From: [Scytonema hofmanni] UTEX 2349
Lineage (GTDB): Bacteria; Cyanobacteriota; Cyanobacteriia; Cyanobacteriales; Nostocaceae
NCBI RefSeq assembly: GCF_000582685.1
Contig: NZ_KK073768.1
Span: forward strand, 638,274-702,273
Length of the DNA stretch: 64,000 nt
Direction of reading: 5' to 3'
The position numbers were made by a program, and so were the translations under genes. Positions 41,895 to 50,110 of this stretch are shown in pieces. Below the pieces are notes generated by a model, which worked only from the letters and a program-made list of their open reading frames with translations, searched no databases and was not told the origin of the DNA. Every line of letters starts with the position of its first letter. The first letter of the stretch is position 1.

Positions 41895-44800
41895 GTGCAA
41901 ACACTCCACCTCGACCTTAAGCAAGTTGCTGAGAATTACGTAGAGCTACGTTACTTTATTGATAATTCTAACCAGTATGAGAAGCGATCGCTCTCTATAA
42001 CAGAAATCGCCGATTTGATTAAGTTGGCAGAGCGAGATTATTACGTTTCAGATTTACCAGAGGATTATATAGTAACTGGACGGCGGTTGTATAACTGGTT
42101 GGATGGGAGCGATCGCACTCTGCAATCCATGCTAGATAAGTATAAGCGTGAGGGGATTGTTTTAGCGATACAGACGCGATTAATCGCGTCTCTACAAAAC
42201 GCGTCTCTACACCATCTGCCTTGGGAAGTGCTGCACGATGGGGTTAGCTTTTTGGTGCAGCGTGTCCCGGCTATTGTCCCGGTGCGGTGGGTGTCGGATA
42301 GCACGGTAAAAAAATTGACAATTGAAGGGGAACCAGAAAACCGAGCTTTGCAAGTTTTGTTTATGGCAACTTCGCCGCTGGATGTCAAACCTGTGCTGGA
42401 TTTTGAGGGAGAGGAAGCACGGATTCTCGAAGCGACAAAGCGGCAACCTTTAGCTTTGACCGTGGAAGAAAGCGGCTGTTTATCGGAGTTGGGTTATTTA
42501 GTCAAGAGTTACGACAGTGGTTATTTTGATGTTTTACACCTGACGGGTCATGCTACTCTACAAGATGGGCAACCGCGCTTTATTACAGAAACGGCAACAG
42601 GTGAAGCTTACTATGCCAGTGCTGGGCATATCGCCCAAGAATTACAATTTCGACTGCCCAAACTGATATTCCTCTCTGGTTGTCGCACTGGGCAAGCTGG
42701 CAATTCTGGATCTGTGCCGTCGATGGCAGAAGAGTTGCTGAAATCCGGTGCAAAAGCGGTTTTGGGTTGGGGTCAAAAGGTTTTAGATCCTGAAGCTACA
42801 GCCGCAGCTGCTGCATTGTATCAAGAATTGTCTGCGGGAAAGCAAATCACCGAAGCTCTTGCTTGTACTTATCAAGCATTAATTAAGAAGAAAGCACGGG
42901 ATTGGCATTTATTGCGGTTGTATGCAGCAGGTAATTTACCAAGTTCATTAGTTACACCTTTGCGGACTCGTGGACGGAAACCAGCACCAGCGCTTTCTGT
43001 TTCTACCCAATTTTTAGATCCTGCGGGTAAGGTGAAAGTCCCGACGCGGGAAAGTTTTGTTGGTCGTCGTCGGCAATTGCAAAGTTGTTTAAGGGTGCTG
43101 ATACAATCAACTGATGAAGTTGGGGTGTTGATTCATGGCATGGGCGGTTTGGGTAAAAGTAGTTTAGCAGCTAGGCTTTGTGACAGACTACCGAATTTTG
43201 AGCGTGTTGTTTGGTTGGGACACATTGATGAAGCTAGTTTGGTGAGTCGCTTAACAGAAAAGTTGGATGACAACGAACAACGCAAGAGCTTACAAAATTA
43301 CGATGAAGAATTGAGATTTCGGCTGAAGCGAGTTTTCCAGCAGTTGCATGAGGAAGCAAAGCCGTTTTTGTTGGTGCTGGATGACTTTGAAGGGAATTTG
43401 GAACCCCGCAATGAGAGTTATGTGCTGCAAACAGAAGCAGCAGAGGTAATGAAGGCTTTAGTTTGGGCAATTAGAGAAAATTACACTTCCCACCGCATCA
43501 TTATTACTTGCCGTTACGACTTTGAATTTACGCAGTTGCAGCATTTCCACAAGCAGCCGTTGGATGCACTGCAAGGGGCAGATTTGCAAAAAAAGTTTAA
43601 TCGCCTCACTGCCTTTGGTGTTAAATCTCAGGTGGATGAGGGGTTAAAATTGCAAGGGCAGAAGTTGGCGGATGGGAATCCCCGCTTGCTGGAATGGTTG
43701 GATAAGATTCTGCAAAATACAACTGTTGATGTGGCGGCAATTTTGAATCGGTTGGCAGCAGATCCGGTGGAGTTGCGAGAGCAAGTTTTAGCAGAAGCGC
43801 TGCTGGAACAGATGGATACAATTATGCGGGAGATGTTGTCACGGGGTTTGGTGTTTGAGTTGCCAGTACCGAGGGAAGCTTTAGCCGCAGTTTGTGAGAA
43901 TATTCCCAATTTGTCACATTATATTAGTCGGGCTGTGGCGTTGGGACTGTTGGAAGTTAGCCATGATGGGGCGTTACGAGTGCCGCGCATTTTGCCTGTG
44001 CAGTTACCGGAAGATGAGGAAGCTTTGCATAAGCAAGCGGCTGAGGTGTTGTATCGCCTTTGGGGGCAAGAGGTGGAAACCTCTAGCGAGGAACATGCCT
44101 TAGAAGTTCATCGCTTGGCGTTGCGGGGGAAGGTAGATAATATTGTTTTAGACCTGGCAAGGTTGGCAAGGCTTTGGAGAAATCAAAGCCGATTTCGGGA
44201 AGCTGTTCAACTGTGCAAATCAACTCTAGAAATTGCTGAAGATCACTTAGTTTTACATGAGTTAGCTTGCTCTGAAGAAAGACTAGGTGAAATCAGTAAA
44301 GCCCAAAAGCATTATCAACAAGCCCTGGATAGCTGTCCAGCAGAAGACGAAGAAGAAAAAGCAGGAATTATTCACAACTTGGGAAATCTCAAAGCTAATA
44401 GCGGAGAAATAGAAGAAGCGATCGCCCTTTATCAACAATCCCTTGCGATCACAGAACAAATCGGCAATGTCCAAATGAAAGCAACGACTTTGAATAGCTT
44501 GGGACTGCTAAAAGCTAATAGCGGAGAAATAGAACAAGCGATCGCCCTTTATCAACAATCCCTCGCTCTCATTGAACAAATCGGCGATGTCCAAATGAAA
44601 GCAGGGACGTTGAATAACTTGGGAAATCTCAAAGCCAATAGAGGAGAAATAGAAGAAGCGATCGCCCTTTATCAACAATCCCTTGCGATCACAGAACAAA
44701 TCGGCGATGTCCAAATGAAGGCAGTGGCGTTGAATAACTTGGGACTGCTAAAAGCCAATAGAGGAGAAATAAAAGAAGCGATCGCTTTTTATGAACAATC

Positions 44801-45611
44801 CCTTGCGATCACAGAACAAATCGGCGATGTCCAAATAAAGGCAAGAACATTGAATAACTTGGGACTGCTCAAAGCCAATAGCGGAGAAATCGACGAAGCG
44901 CTCGCTTTTTATGAACAATCCCTTGCGATCACAGAACAAATTGGCAATGTCCAAGGTCAGGCGATGACGTTGAACAACTTGGGACTGCTCAAAGCCAATA
45001 GCGGAGAAATCGACGAAGCGATCGCCTTTTATGAACAATCCCTTGCTCTGAGTGAACAAATCGGCGATGTCCAACTCAAGGCAACGACGTTGAACAACTT
45101 GGGGGGAATCAAAGCCGATAGGGGAGAAATAAAAGAAGCGATCGCACTTTATCAACAATCCCTGGCTATCAATAAACAAATCGGTAATATCCAAACTAAG
45201 GCAGCGACGTTGCACCAATTGGGGATACTCAAAGCTAATAGCGGAGAAATAGAAGATGCGATCGCACTTTATCAACAATCCCTTGCTATCAATGAACAAA
45301 TCGGTAATATCCAAACTAAGGCAGCGACGTTGCACCAATTGGGGATACTCAAAGCTAATAGCGGAGAAATAGAAGATGCGATCGCACTTTATCAACAATC
45401 CCTTGCCATCGCTGAACAAATCGGCGATGTCCAAACTAAGGCAATGACATTGGGGCGGTTAGGGCATATAGCAGAGCAACAGGGCGATTACAATAAAGCT
45501 TTAGATTATTTGCAGCCAGCCTTGGAGATATTGCAGCGTATCCAATCTCCTGATGCTGAGGCAGTTAGGCAAATGGTAGCGAGAGTGCAAGGTTTAATTG
45601 GTAATTCGTAA
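41895..45611 (+). CDS. CHAT - NB-ARC/NACHT-like - TPR protein
   Basis: A 1238-residue STAND-type protein. The N-terminal CHAT caspase-like domain has the dyad His219 (LTGHATLQDG) and Cys263 (LSGCRTGQ). The NTPase domain starts FVGRRRQL (388), with Walker A GMGGLGKSS (415-423) and Walker B FLLVLDDFEG (491-500). From about 800 the protein is TPR repeats, including nine near-identical 40-residue units. STAND proteins sense a trigger through the repeats and activate the effector. GTG at 41895 is the start in frame. Residues 94-105 come from a dispersed repeat. Confidence 0.88.
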   Translation: MQTLHLDLKQVAENYVELRYFIDNSNQYEKRSLSITEIADLIKLAERDYYVSDLPEDYIVTGRRLYNWLDGSDRTLQSMLDKYKREGIVLAIQTRLIASLQNASLHHLPWEVLHDGVSFLVQRVPAIVPVRWVSDSTVKKLTIEGEPENRALQVLFMATSPLDVKPVLDFEGEEARILEATKRQPLALTVEESGCLSELGYLVKSYDSGYFDVLHLTGHATLQDGQPRFITETATGEAYYASAGHIAQELQFRLPKLIFLSGCRTGQAGNSGSVPSMAEELLKSGAKAVLGWGQKVLDPEATAAAAALYQELSAGKQITEALACTYQALIKKKARDWHLLRLYAAGNLPSSLVTPLRTRGRKPAPALSVSTQFLDPAGKVKVPTRESFVGRRRQLQSCLRVLIQSTDEVGVLIHGMGGLGKSSLAARLCDRLPNFERVVWLGHIDEASLVSRLTEKLDDNEQRKSLQNYDEELRFRLKRVFQQLHEEAKPFLLVLDDFEGNLEPRNESYVLQTEAAEVMKALVWAIRENYTSHRIIITCRYDFEFTQLQHFHKQPLDALQGADLQKKFNRLTAFGVKSQVDEGLKLQGQKLADGNPRLLEWLDKILQNTTVDVAAILNRLAADPVELREQVLAEALLEQMDTIMREMLSRGLVFELPVPREALAAVCENIPNLSHYISRAVALGLLEVSHDGALRVPRILPVQLPEDEEALHKQAAEVLYRLWGQEVETSSEEHALEVHRLALRGKVDNIVLDLARLARLWRNQSRFREAVQLCKSTLEIAEDHLVLHELACSEERLGEISKAQKHYQQALDSCPAEDEEEKAGIIHNLGNLKANSGEIEEAIALYQQSLAITEQIGNVQMKATTLNSLGLLKANSGEIEQAIALYQQSLALIEQIGDVQMKAGTLNNLGNLKANRGEIEEAIALYQQSLAITEQIGDVQMKAVALNNLGLLKANRGEIKEAIAFYEQSLAITEQIGDVQIKARTLNNLGLLKANSGEIDEALAFYEQSLAITEQIGNVQGQAMTLNNLGLLKANSGEIDEAIAFYEQSLALSEQIGDVQLKATTLNNLGGIKADRGEIKEAIALYQQSLAINKQIGNIQTKAATLHQLGILKANSGEIEDAIALYQQSLAINEQIGNIQTKAATLHQLGILKANSGEIEDAIALYQQSLAIAEQIGDVQTKAMTLGRLGHIAEQQGDYNKALDYLQPALEILQRIQSPDAEAVRQMVARVQGLIGNS
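42173..42210. repeat. Repeat GACGCGATTAATCGCGTCTC in the CHAT gene
   Basis: Two GCGTCTCTAC ends are preceded by GACGCGATTAATCGC. A similar unit (GACGCGATTCATCGCGTCTC) is just upstream at about 41814-41833. It is translated in frame. Confidence 0.75.
44391..45470. repeat. Nine 120-base tandem units coding for TPR repeats
   Basis: The unit has a GCGATCGC HIP1 site at the same phase in almost every copy. The units at 45161-45280 and 45281-45400 are nearly identical, so they are a recent duplication. Each unit encodes 40 residues such as LKANSGEIEEAIALYQQSLA. Confidence 0.95.
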
Positions 45612-45736
45612 TTCGTAATTAAGAAAGTCAGCATTTAATTTGGCTTTTCAGGTTGGCATCTGTCGCCTATTTTGAAGAATTGGTGTAAGCGATCCGCCTA
45701 TTTTGCGTTAAGCTGACTCATCCACGAGGCTTTTAG

Positions 45737-45966
45737 CTCCATTAATGAGTCTTTGAACTCCATTAATGAGGCTTTTAGCTCCATTAATGAGTCTTTGAAC
45801 TCCATTAATGAGTCTTTTAGCTCCATTAATGAGTCTTTGAACTCCATTAATGAGTCTTTGAACTCCATTAATGAGTCTTTGAACTCCATTAATGAGTCTT
45901 TGAACTCCATTAATGAGTCTCTGAACTCCATTAATGAGTCTTTGAACTCCATTAATGAGTCTTTGA
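45737..45966. repeat. 21-base minisatellite, about eleven copies
   Basis: Units of CTCCATTAATGAGTCTTTGA plus one base, with a variant TTTTAG in place of TTTGAA. Because 21 is a multiple of three, frames on both strands stay open through it (minus EFKDSLM, plus NSINESL), which looks like coding but need not be. Confidence 0.93.
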
Positions 45967-46044
45967 TACTCGTTCACCAGTTTTTTAGACTTGTGCCTTG
46001 CTTGTCACAGCTGGCAGCCGATATAATTCAGCCCGAAGCACATT

Positions 46045-46743
46045 CTAAACCAAAGAATCTGGATCTACACCGAGGGATTTTAGACGCTCTGCCAGTATTT
46101 GAGCGCGTTGTTGTGCTTGTCGCGCTTCTTGTTGTGCTTGTTGAACCCGTTCTTCTGGTGTTAATAAACGCTGCCCTTGCTCGTCATACCAGTAAAGCCA
46201 CTCGCGTGTAATACCTAGATATGTCCCCCGTTCACAGCCAATTCCTAACCCTATTTCCGGTAGCCAAACGGGATTTCCTCGCTGTAATTGATACTTGCCA
46301 TTTACTAAACGATACACTTCTAAAGATGCTTTTCTTCGCCGTTGGGGGTTATAAACGACATAATATAAAACTTCTAACTGAGCATAAAATTCTTTTTTGG
46401 TGCTGTATTCCCCACGCCGTTTATGAGACACCACCTCTAGTACCATAGTCGGTACGCGCTGTTCTTCCCAAAGTAGATAACTTAAACGCAGATTCTCATC
46501 AAAAATCCGTTCAACTCCCAGACTCAAAAACCCATCTGGTACAATTGCCGGTTGATCGGGATCGTAATAAATCCCCATATCAATGCCAAAGAACCAGTCC
46601 ATACGGTCTGCCCATACCATAGCTAGTATGGCTTTGAGTAAACCGGAAATCAAATTTTGTAATTCGTTATCCACAGGGGTATCGTCAGAGTCCGGCAAAT
46701 CCTCGGCGGAGGGTAAGCAGTCCAGCGGATCGTACTGTAGCAT
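46045..46743 (-). CDS. Uma2-family putative endonuclease (DUF820)
   Basis: The 232-residue protein has the cyanobacterial Uma2 plan: a polar N-terminus, then WFFGIDMGIYYDPDQPAIVPDGFL with the active-site region of the PD-(D/E)XK fold. VPTMVLEVVSHKRRGEYSTKKEFYAQL follows, with Glu and Lys of the motif, then YYVVYNP. A C-terminal Gln/Ala-rich coiled segment (RVQQAQQEARQAQQRAQ) follows. Uma2 genes are expanded in Nostocales and their targets are unknown. It lies next to the minisatellite and close to recJ on the same strand. Confidence 0.88.
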   Translation of the reverse strand: MLQYDPLDCLPSAEDLPDSDDTPVDNELQNLISGLLKAILAMVWADRMDWFFGIDMGIYYDPDQPAIVPDGFLSLGVERIFDENLRLSYLLWEEQRVPTMVLEVVSHKRRGEYSTKKEFYAQLEVLYYVVYNPQRRRKASLEVYRLVNGKYQLQRGNPVWLPEIGLGIGCERGTYLGITREWLYWYDEQGQRLLTPEERVQQAQQEARQAQQRAQILAERLKSLGVDPDSLV

Positions 46744-46792
46744 GATCTGATTGCTATTTATCTAATACTTTGATCATATATAGCTGTCTCTT

Positions 46793-46825
46793 AGATCCCC
46801 GACTTCTTAGAGAAGTCGGGGATCT
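46793..46825. terminator. Hairpin AGATCCCCGACTTCT...
   Basis: AGATCCCCGACTTCT, a three-base loop and AGAAGTCGGGGATCT form a perfect 15-base stem between Uma2 and recJ (both minus). No T run follows, so it may be a dispersed hairpin rather than a terminator. Confidence 0.55.
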
Positions 46826-46843
46826 GGACACCGGGAATTTTCA

Positions 46844-49321
46844 CTACTGGCTATTAATCATCACAACAATAGTAGATAAAGGAACTTCGGCAAAATACTC
46901 ACGCTGAAATTGTTCTTCTCGCACTGCGGTTAAAAATAGTTCAACAGCAGCATCGGCTTGAGTTTCCGCAATATTGGTAGAATGGAAGCTCATTTGCAAG
47001 TTACGGTCAAGTCGAGTGATTGTGAATCCTAAGTATTTTAAAGCTCTAAATCCAAAATACAAAGTCTGGTCTTTAATGCCGAGTTTTTCTAAAAGCTGAA
47101 CGCGAGTAACTGGTTGATTTGTGCGACTGAGGTATTTAGCAATTCCCACAAGGGTAAGCCAAATTTGCTCAGGTTGTTGCTTTTCAGGTTTCGACCAAGC
47201 GATCGCTAGTTGTTGTTGATTGTAAAGCGATCGCCTTAACCACACTCTTAAATCATTCCAGCTTGTGGGACACTCTTTAACTAAAAATGCTGAATCTTCT
47301 TTAATAGAAACATTTCGCCAGTCTACTATTAATGCTGAGGGATTAAGCGCGTGCTGAAATAAAGTTGAGGTTTCACTTTTTCGCACGGCAATTAATCTGA
47401 TTTCATAGCGCTTTTTAAAGGTGTTGTAATCTAATTCAGCGATACAATCACACCTTCCCATTGGTAATTCCTCTTTGTAGTGTCCCCACCAAATCCCAGG
47501 AAAACCGCTTCTAATAGAATCATCCCGAATTTCAAAATCTGTTTTAATATACTGTACCTTTTTCCCCCGCGAATCTTGCTGATTGCGATTCCAAGAATTT
47601 ACAAACCAGCAATTTTCAATCTTCAGTTTCGGTACAGGGTTTCCCATTCCGCACGGTTCAAGTAATTTCAGTTCATAAAATAACTCTTTGCCCAACTCTG
47701 CTACCGTTACAGCTAAGTCTGCTTGGATTGTTGCTGTCAAAGTTGCCCCACCTAAAGTTTGCCGCAAGCGTTGATTAATCGCTTCTGTAAATAAAGAAAT
47801 ATTCTCCACCGGCAAACTCAACCCCGCTGCAAAGGGATGTCCCCCAAAGCGATGTAATAAATGTGCTTGGTCTTTTACCAATTGATACAAGTCAACTGAG
47901 TTTACTGAACGGGCAGAACCTCTTGCGAGAGGAGGGGGAGATGAGGGAGCAGGGGGAGCAGGGGAAGCAGGGGGAGCAGGGGGAGATGAGGGAGCAGGGG
48001 GAGCAGGGGGAGCAGGGGGAGCAGGGGGAGATAAATTAATTACCTCATCTCCCTCATCTCCCTTATCTCCCTCATCTCCCTTATCTCCCTTATCTCCCTC
48101 ATCCCCCACTCCTCCCACACTCTCCGTACTCAACAAAATTGTCGGTCGTCCTGTGTCTTGTGCTACTTGCCCAGCAACTAAACCTAAAACACCAACTGCC
48201 CATTGAGGATCTTCTAAAACGATGACGCTGGTGGTTGATAAGTCTAACTGAGCAAGCTTTTGCGTTACTTGTTGAGCAACGTCTTTCTGTAAAGATTTAC
48301 GTCTGCTGTTGGCTAATTCTGTTTCTTCTGCTAGTTGATTTACGTGCTTCTCGTCGCGACTAGTCAGTAGTTCTACGCAAAAAGAAGCATCGCCTTGAAT
48401 ACGGCTGACAGCGTTGATTCGTGGACCCAAACCAAAGGAAATATCTGTAGGGCGATCGCCACTTTTCTGGCATAATTCTAATAATCGCCCTACCCCCGGA
48501 CGCCTTCTGGTTGCTGGAAGCTGTTTAAAGTCTTCTTGCAATCTTTGAATTCCCAATTGCGCTAAGTAACGACAATCTCCACTTAGCTGTACTAAATCCG
48601 CAATTAAGCCCACTGCCACTAAATCTAATAAATCTTCTAGCGGTTGTTGAGGTACTTTCGGTAAGCTTTGATAAAGCGCTTCAACCAATTTGTAAGCTAC
48701 CGCCACCCCAGAAAGATGAAATAATGGATGTGTATTTGCCAGATAACGGGGATTGATAATTGCTGTAACTGGTGGACGTTCAGCGGGTAATGTGTGGTGG
48801 TCTGTAACAATAATATCTATGCCTTGTTCTTTAGCATAAATAATTTCACTGATATTTGTGCTGCCAGTGTCGCAAGTAACTATTAATTTGCAAGCTTGTT
48901 TTGCCAGCTTATCAATGCCTTGATTGTTGAGTCCGTGGGATTCTGTTATGCGGTTGGGGATGTAGTAATTTAAGTGGGTATTCTGGGGAAAAAACTGTCC
49001 TAAACCATCCCACAGCACCGCAGTAGAGGTGATACCATCAGCATCAAAGTCTCCCCAAATAACGATTTTTTCCTTTTCATCCCGCGCTTGTTTCAAACGT
49101 CTCACCGCTAACAGCATTTCTTCGCCAAACTCAAAGGGACTCGCGGGTTGATAAGCTTGAGGATTGACAAAATTAGCTAGTTGTGTTGTGTCTTTGATGC
49201 CGCGTTGCCATAATAACTGCGCTGCGTAATGTCCGCTTTTATTGGGGGTGTAGTGTTTCACCGCTTCGATGAACCATTCTGGTGGTTGTTCAGTTGCGAC
49301 AATATTCCACTGCTGTTGCAT
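46844..49321 (-). CDS. recJ: Single-stranded-DNA-specific exonuclease RecJ
   Basis: RecJ degrades 5' single-stranded DNA in recombination and repair. The 825-residue protein has the DHH phosphoesterase motifs: DFDADG (91-96), TCDTGS, and TDHH (173-176), then GDASFC-type middle motifs and the DHHA1 region ending in RFGGHPFAAGLSL. Between these, residues about 403-467 are low complexity, GDEGDKGDK-like repeats and PAPPAPPAP repeats, encoded by the composite repeat. They lie in a surface region of the DHHA1 part, and normal RecJ has no such block. The C-terminal extension beyond the DHHA1 region is usual in cyanobacteria. Confidence 0.92.
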   Translation of the reverse strand: MQQQWNIVATEQPPEWFIEAVKHYTPNKSGHYAAQLLWQRGIKDTTQLANFVNPQAYQPASPFEFGEEMLLAVRRLKQARDEKEKIVIWGDFDADGITSTAVLWDGLGQFFPQNTHLNYYIPNRITESHGLNNQGIDKLAKQACKLIVTCDTGSTNISEIIYAKEQGIDIIVTDHHTLPAERPPVTAIINPRYLANTHPLFHLSGVAVAYKLVEALYQSLPKVPQQPLEDLLDLVAVGLIADLVQLSGDCRYLAQLGIQRLQEDFKQLPATRRRPGVGRLLELCQKSGDRPTDISFGLGPRINAVSRIQGDASFCVELLTSRDEKHVNQLAEETELANSRRKSLQKDVAQQVTQKLAQLDLSTTSVIVLEDPQWAVGVLGLVAGQVAQDTGRPTILLSTESVGGVGDEGDKGDKGDEGDKGDEGDEVINLSPPAPPAPPAPPAPSSPPAPPASPAPPAPSSPPPLARGSARSVNSVDLYQLVKDQAHLLHRFGGHPFAAGLSLPVENISLFTEAINQRLRQTLGGATLTATIQADLAVTVAELGKELFYELKLLEPCGMGNPVPKLKIENCWFVNSWNRNQQDSRGKKVQYIKTDFEIRDDSIRSGFPGIWWGHYKEELPMGRCDCIAELDYNTFKKRYEIRLIAVRKSETSTLFQHALNPSALIVDWRNVSIKEDSAFLVKECPTSWNDLRVWLRRSLYNQQQLAIAWSKPEKQQPEQIWLTLVGIAKYLSRTNQPVTRVQLLEKLGIKDQTLYFGFRALKYLGFTITRLDRNLQMSFHSTNIAETQADAAVELFLTAVREEQFQREYFAEVPLSTIVVMINSQ
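47929..48118 (-). repeat. Composite low-complexity repeat inside recJ
   Basis: On the minus strand, GGGAGATAAG/GGGAGATGAG units are followed by a linker (GTAATTAATTTATC) and then CTCCCCCTG units. Same order and units as at 534-692 and 9656-9845. Confidence 0.92.
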
Positions 49322-49396
49322 TTAAATAAATTAGAAATTAATAATCTAAGTAAGTAGGCGTAGATTAAGTAATGTAAAAAATATTGAGATTATTTC

Positions 49397-49442
49397 GTAG
49401 TGAGGGCTTCAGCACTCATTTGAGTGCTGAAGCCCTCACTAC
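49397..49442. repeat. GTAGTGAGGGCTTCAGCACTC... palindrome
   Basis: A single long perfect stem (20 bases each side), the third member of the GTAGT...ACTAC family. Confidence 0.9.
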
Positions 49443-49471
49443 AAACCTTTAATTATTTACTTTCTCTCTAC

Positions 49472-50110
49472 TTAAATCGGATTTTGTTCGTCGGTTGTTT
49501 GAGGTTCGTTCACAAGAGGATTGAGGACTACTTCATTACCAATTCCATCAGGTTTGCGTGGACGAATGGTAGGACGCGATCGCCTATAACCTGCTCTTTC
49601 TGCTTTTTGATGCTCATAATCAATTAGTCTGCCATAATAATCGTGCTTGCTTAAATTCATCGACAAGAAAATATGCTGGCGGATATTTCCGAAACCTTTG
49701 CGGTTAAAAAACTTCACTGCGGGTACATTTGTCGGATCGGTGTCTACCAACATGAACCGCGCTCCATCTTCAATCATACGTGCGACAACTTTATCAACTA
49801 GCTTGTCAGCGACTCCCCGACGTTGAAATGCAGGACTAACTCCTAACCACAGAATATAGCCGTAAGTCCAGGATGCTTTGATGATGATGGTTCCCAAAAT
49901 AAATCCGGCTACTTCTTCATCGATTTCTGCAACTAAACAGTATTCGGGATCTGTGTTGTAAAGTCCAATTACCTCCCATTCATCCCAAGTACGATATAAA
50001 TATGGGTATAATTCGCTCGTAAATAACTTTTCCCCCAAGTGGTAAACTGGGGCAATGTCATCAATTCCTAATTCGCGGACATAAACCGCATCAAATTCAT
50101 CAGAGTTCAT
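49472..50110 (-). CDS. GNAT acetyltransferase
   Basis: The 212-residue protein has the GNAT core LWLGVSPAFQRRGVADKLV (Q/R-x-x-G-x-A acetyl-CoA loop) and FFNRKGFGNIRQ. The C-terminal extension is basic and not conserved (HQKAERAGYRRSRPTIRPRKP). The target substrate is unknown. The start ATG at 50110 directly abuts the end of the IS200/IS605 element, whose end provides GGGGAG seven bases upstream, so its RBS is contributed by the element. Confidence 0.85.
   Translation of the reverse strand: MNSDEFDAVYVRELGIDDIAPVYHLGEKLFTSELYPYLYRTWDEWEVIGLYNTDPEYCLVAEIDEEVAGFILGTIIIKASWTYGYILWLGVSPAFQRRGVADKLVDKVVARMIEDGARFMLVDTDPTNVPAVKFFNRKGFGNIRQHIFLSMNLSKHDYYGRLIDYEHQKAERAGYRRSRPTIRPRKPDGIGNEVVLNPLVNEPQTTDEQNPI

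Noticed and set aside
44283..45434. Minus-strand frames opposite the TPR repeats
   Set aside because: Repeat-period artefacts on the opposite strand of a clear CHAT/TPR gene.
45698..46211. Frames over the 45737-45966 minisatellite as genes
   Set aside because: All three competing frames are period artefacts and lack support outside the repeat.
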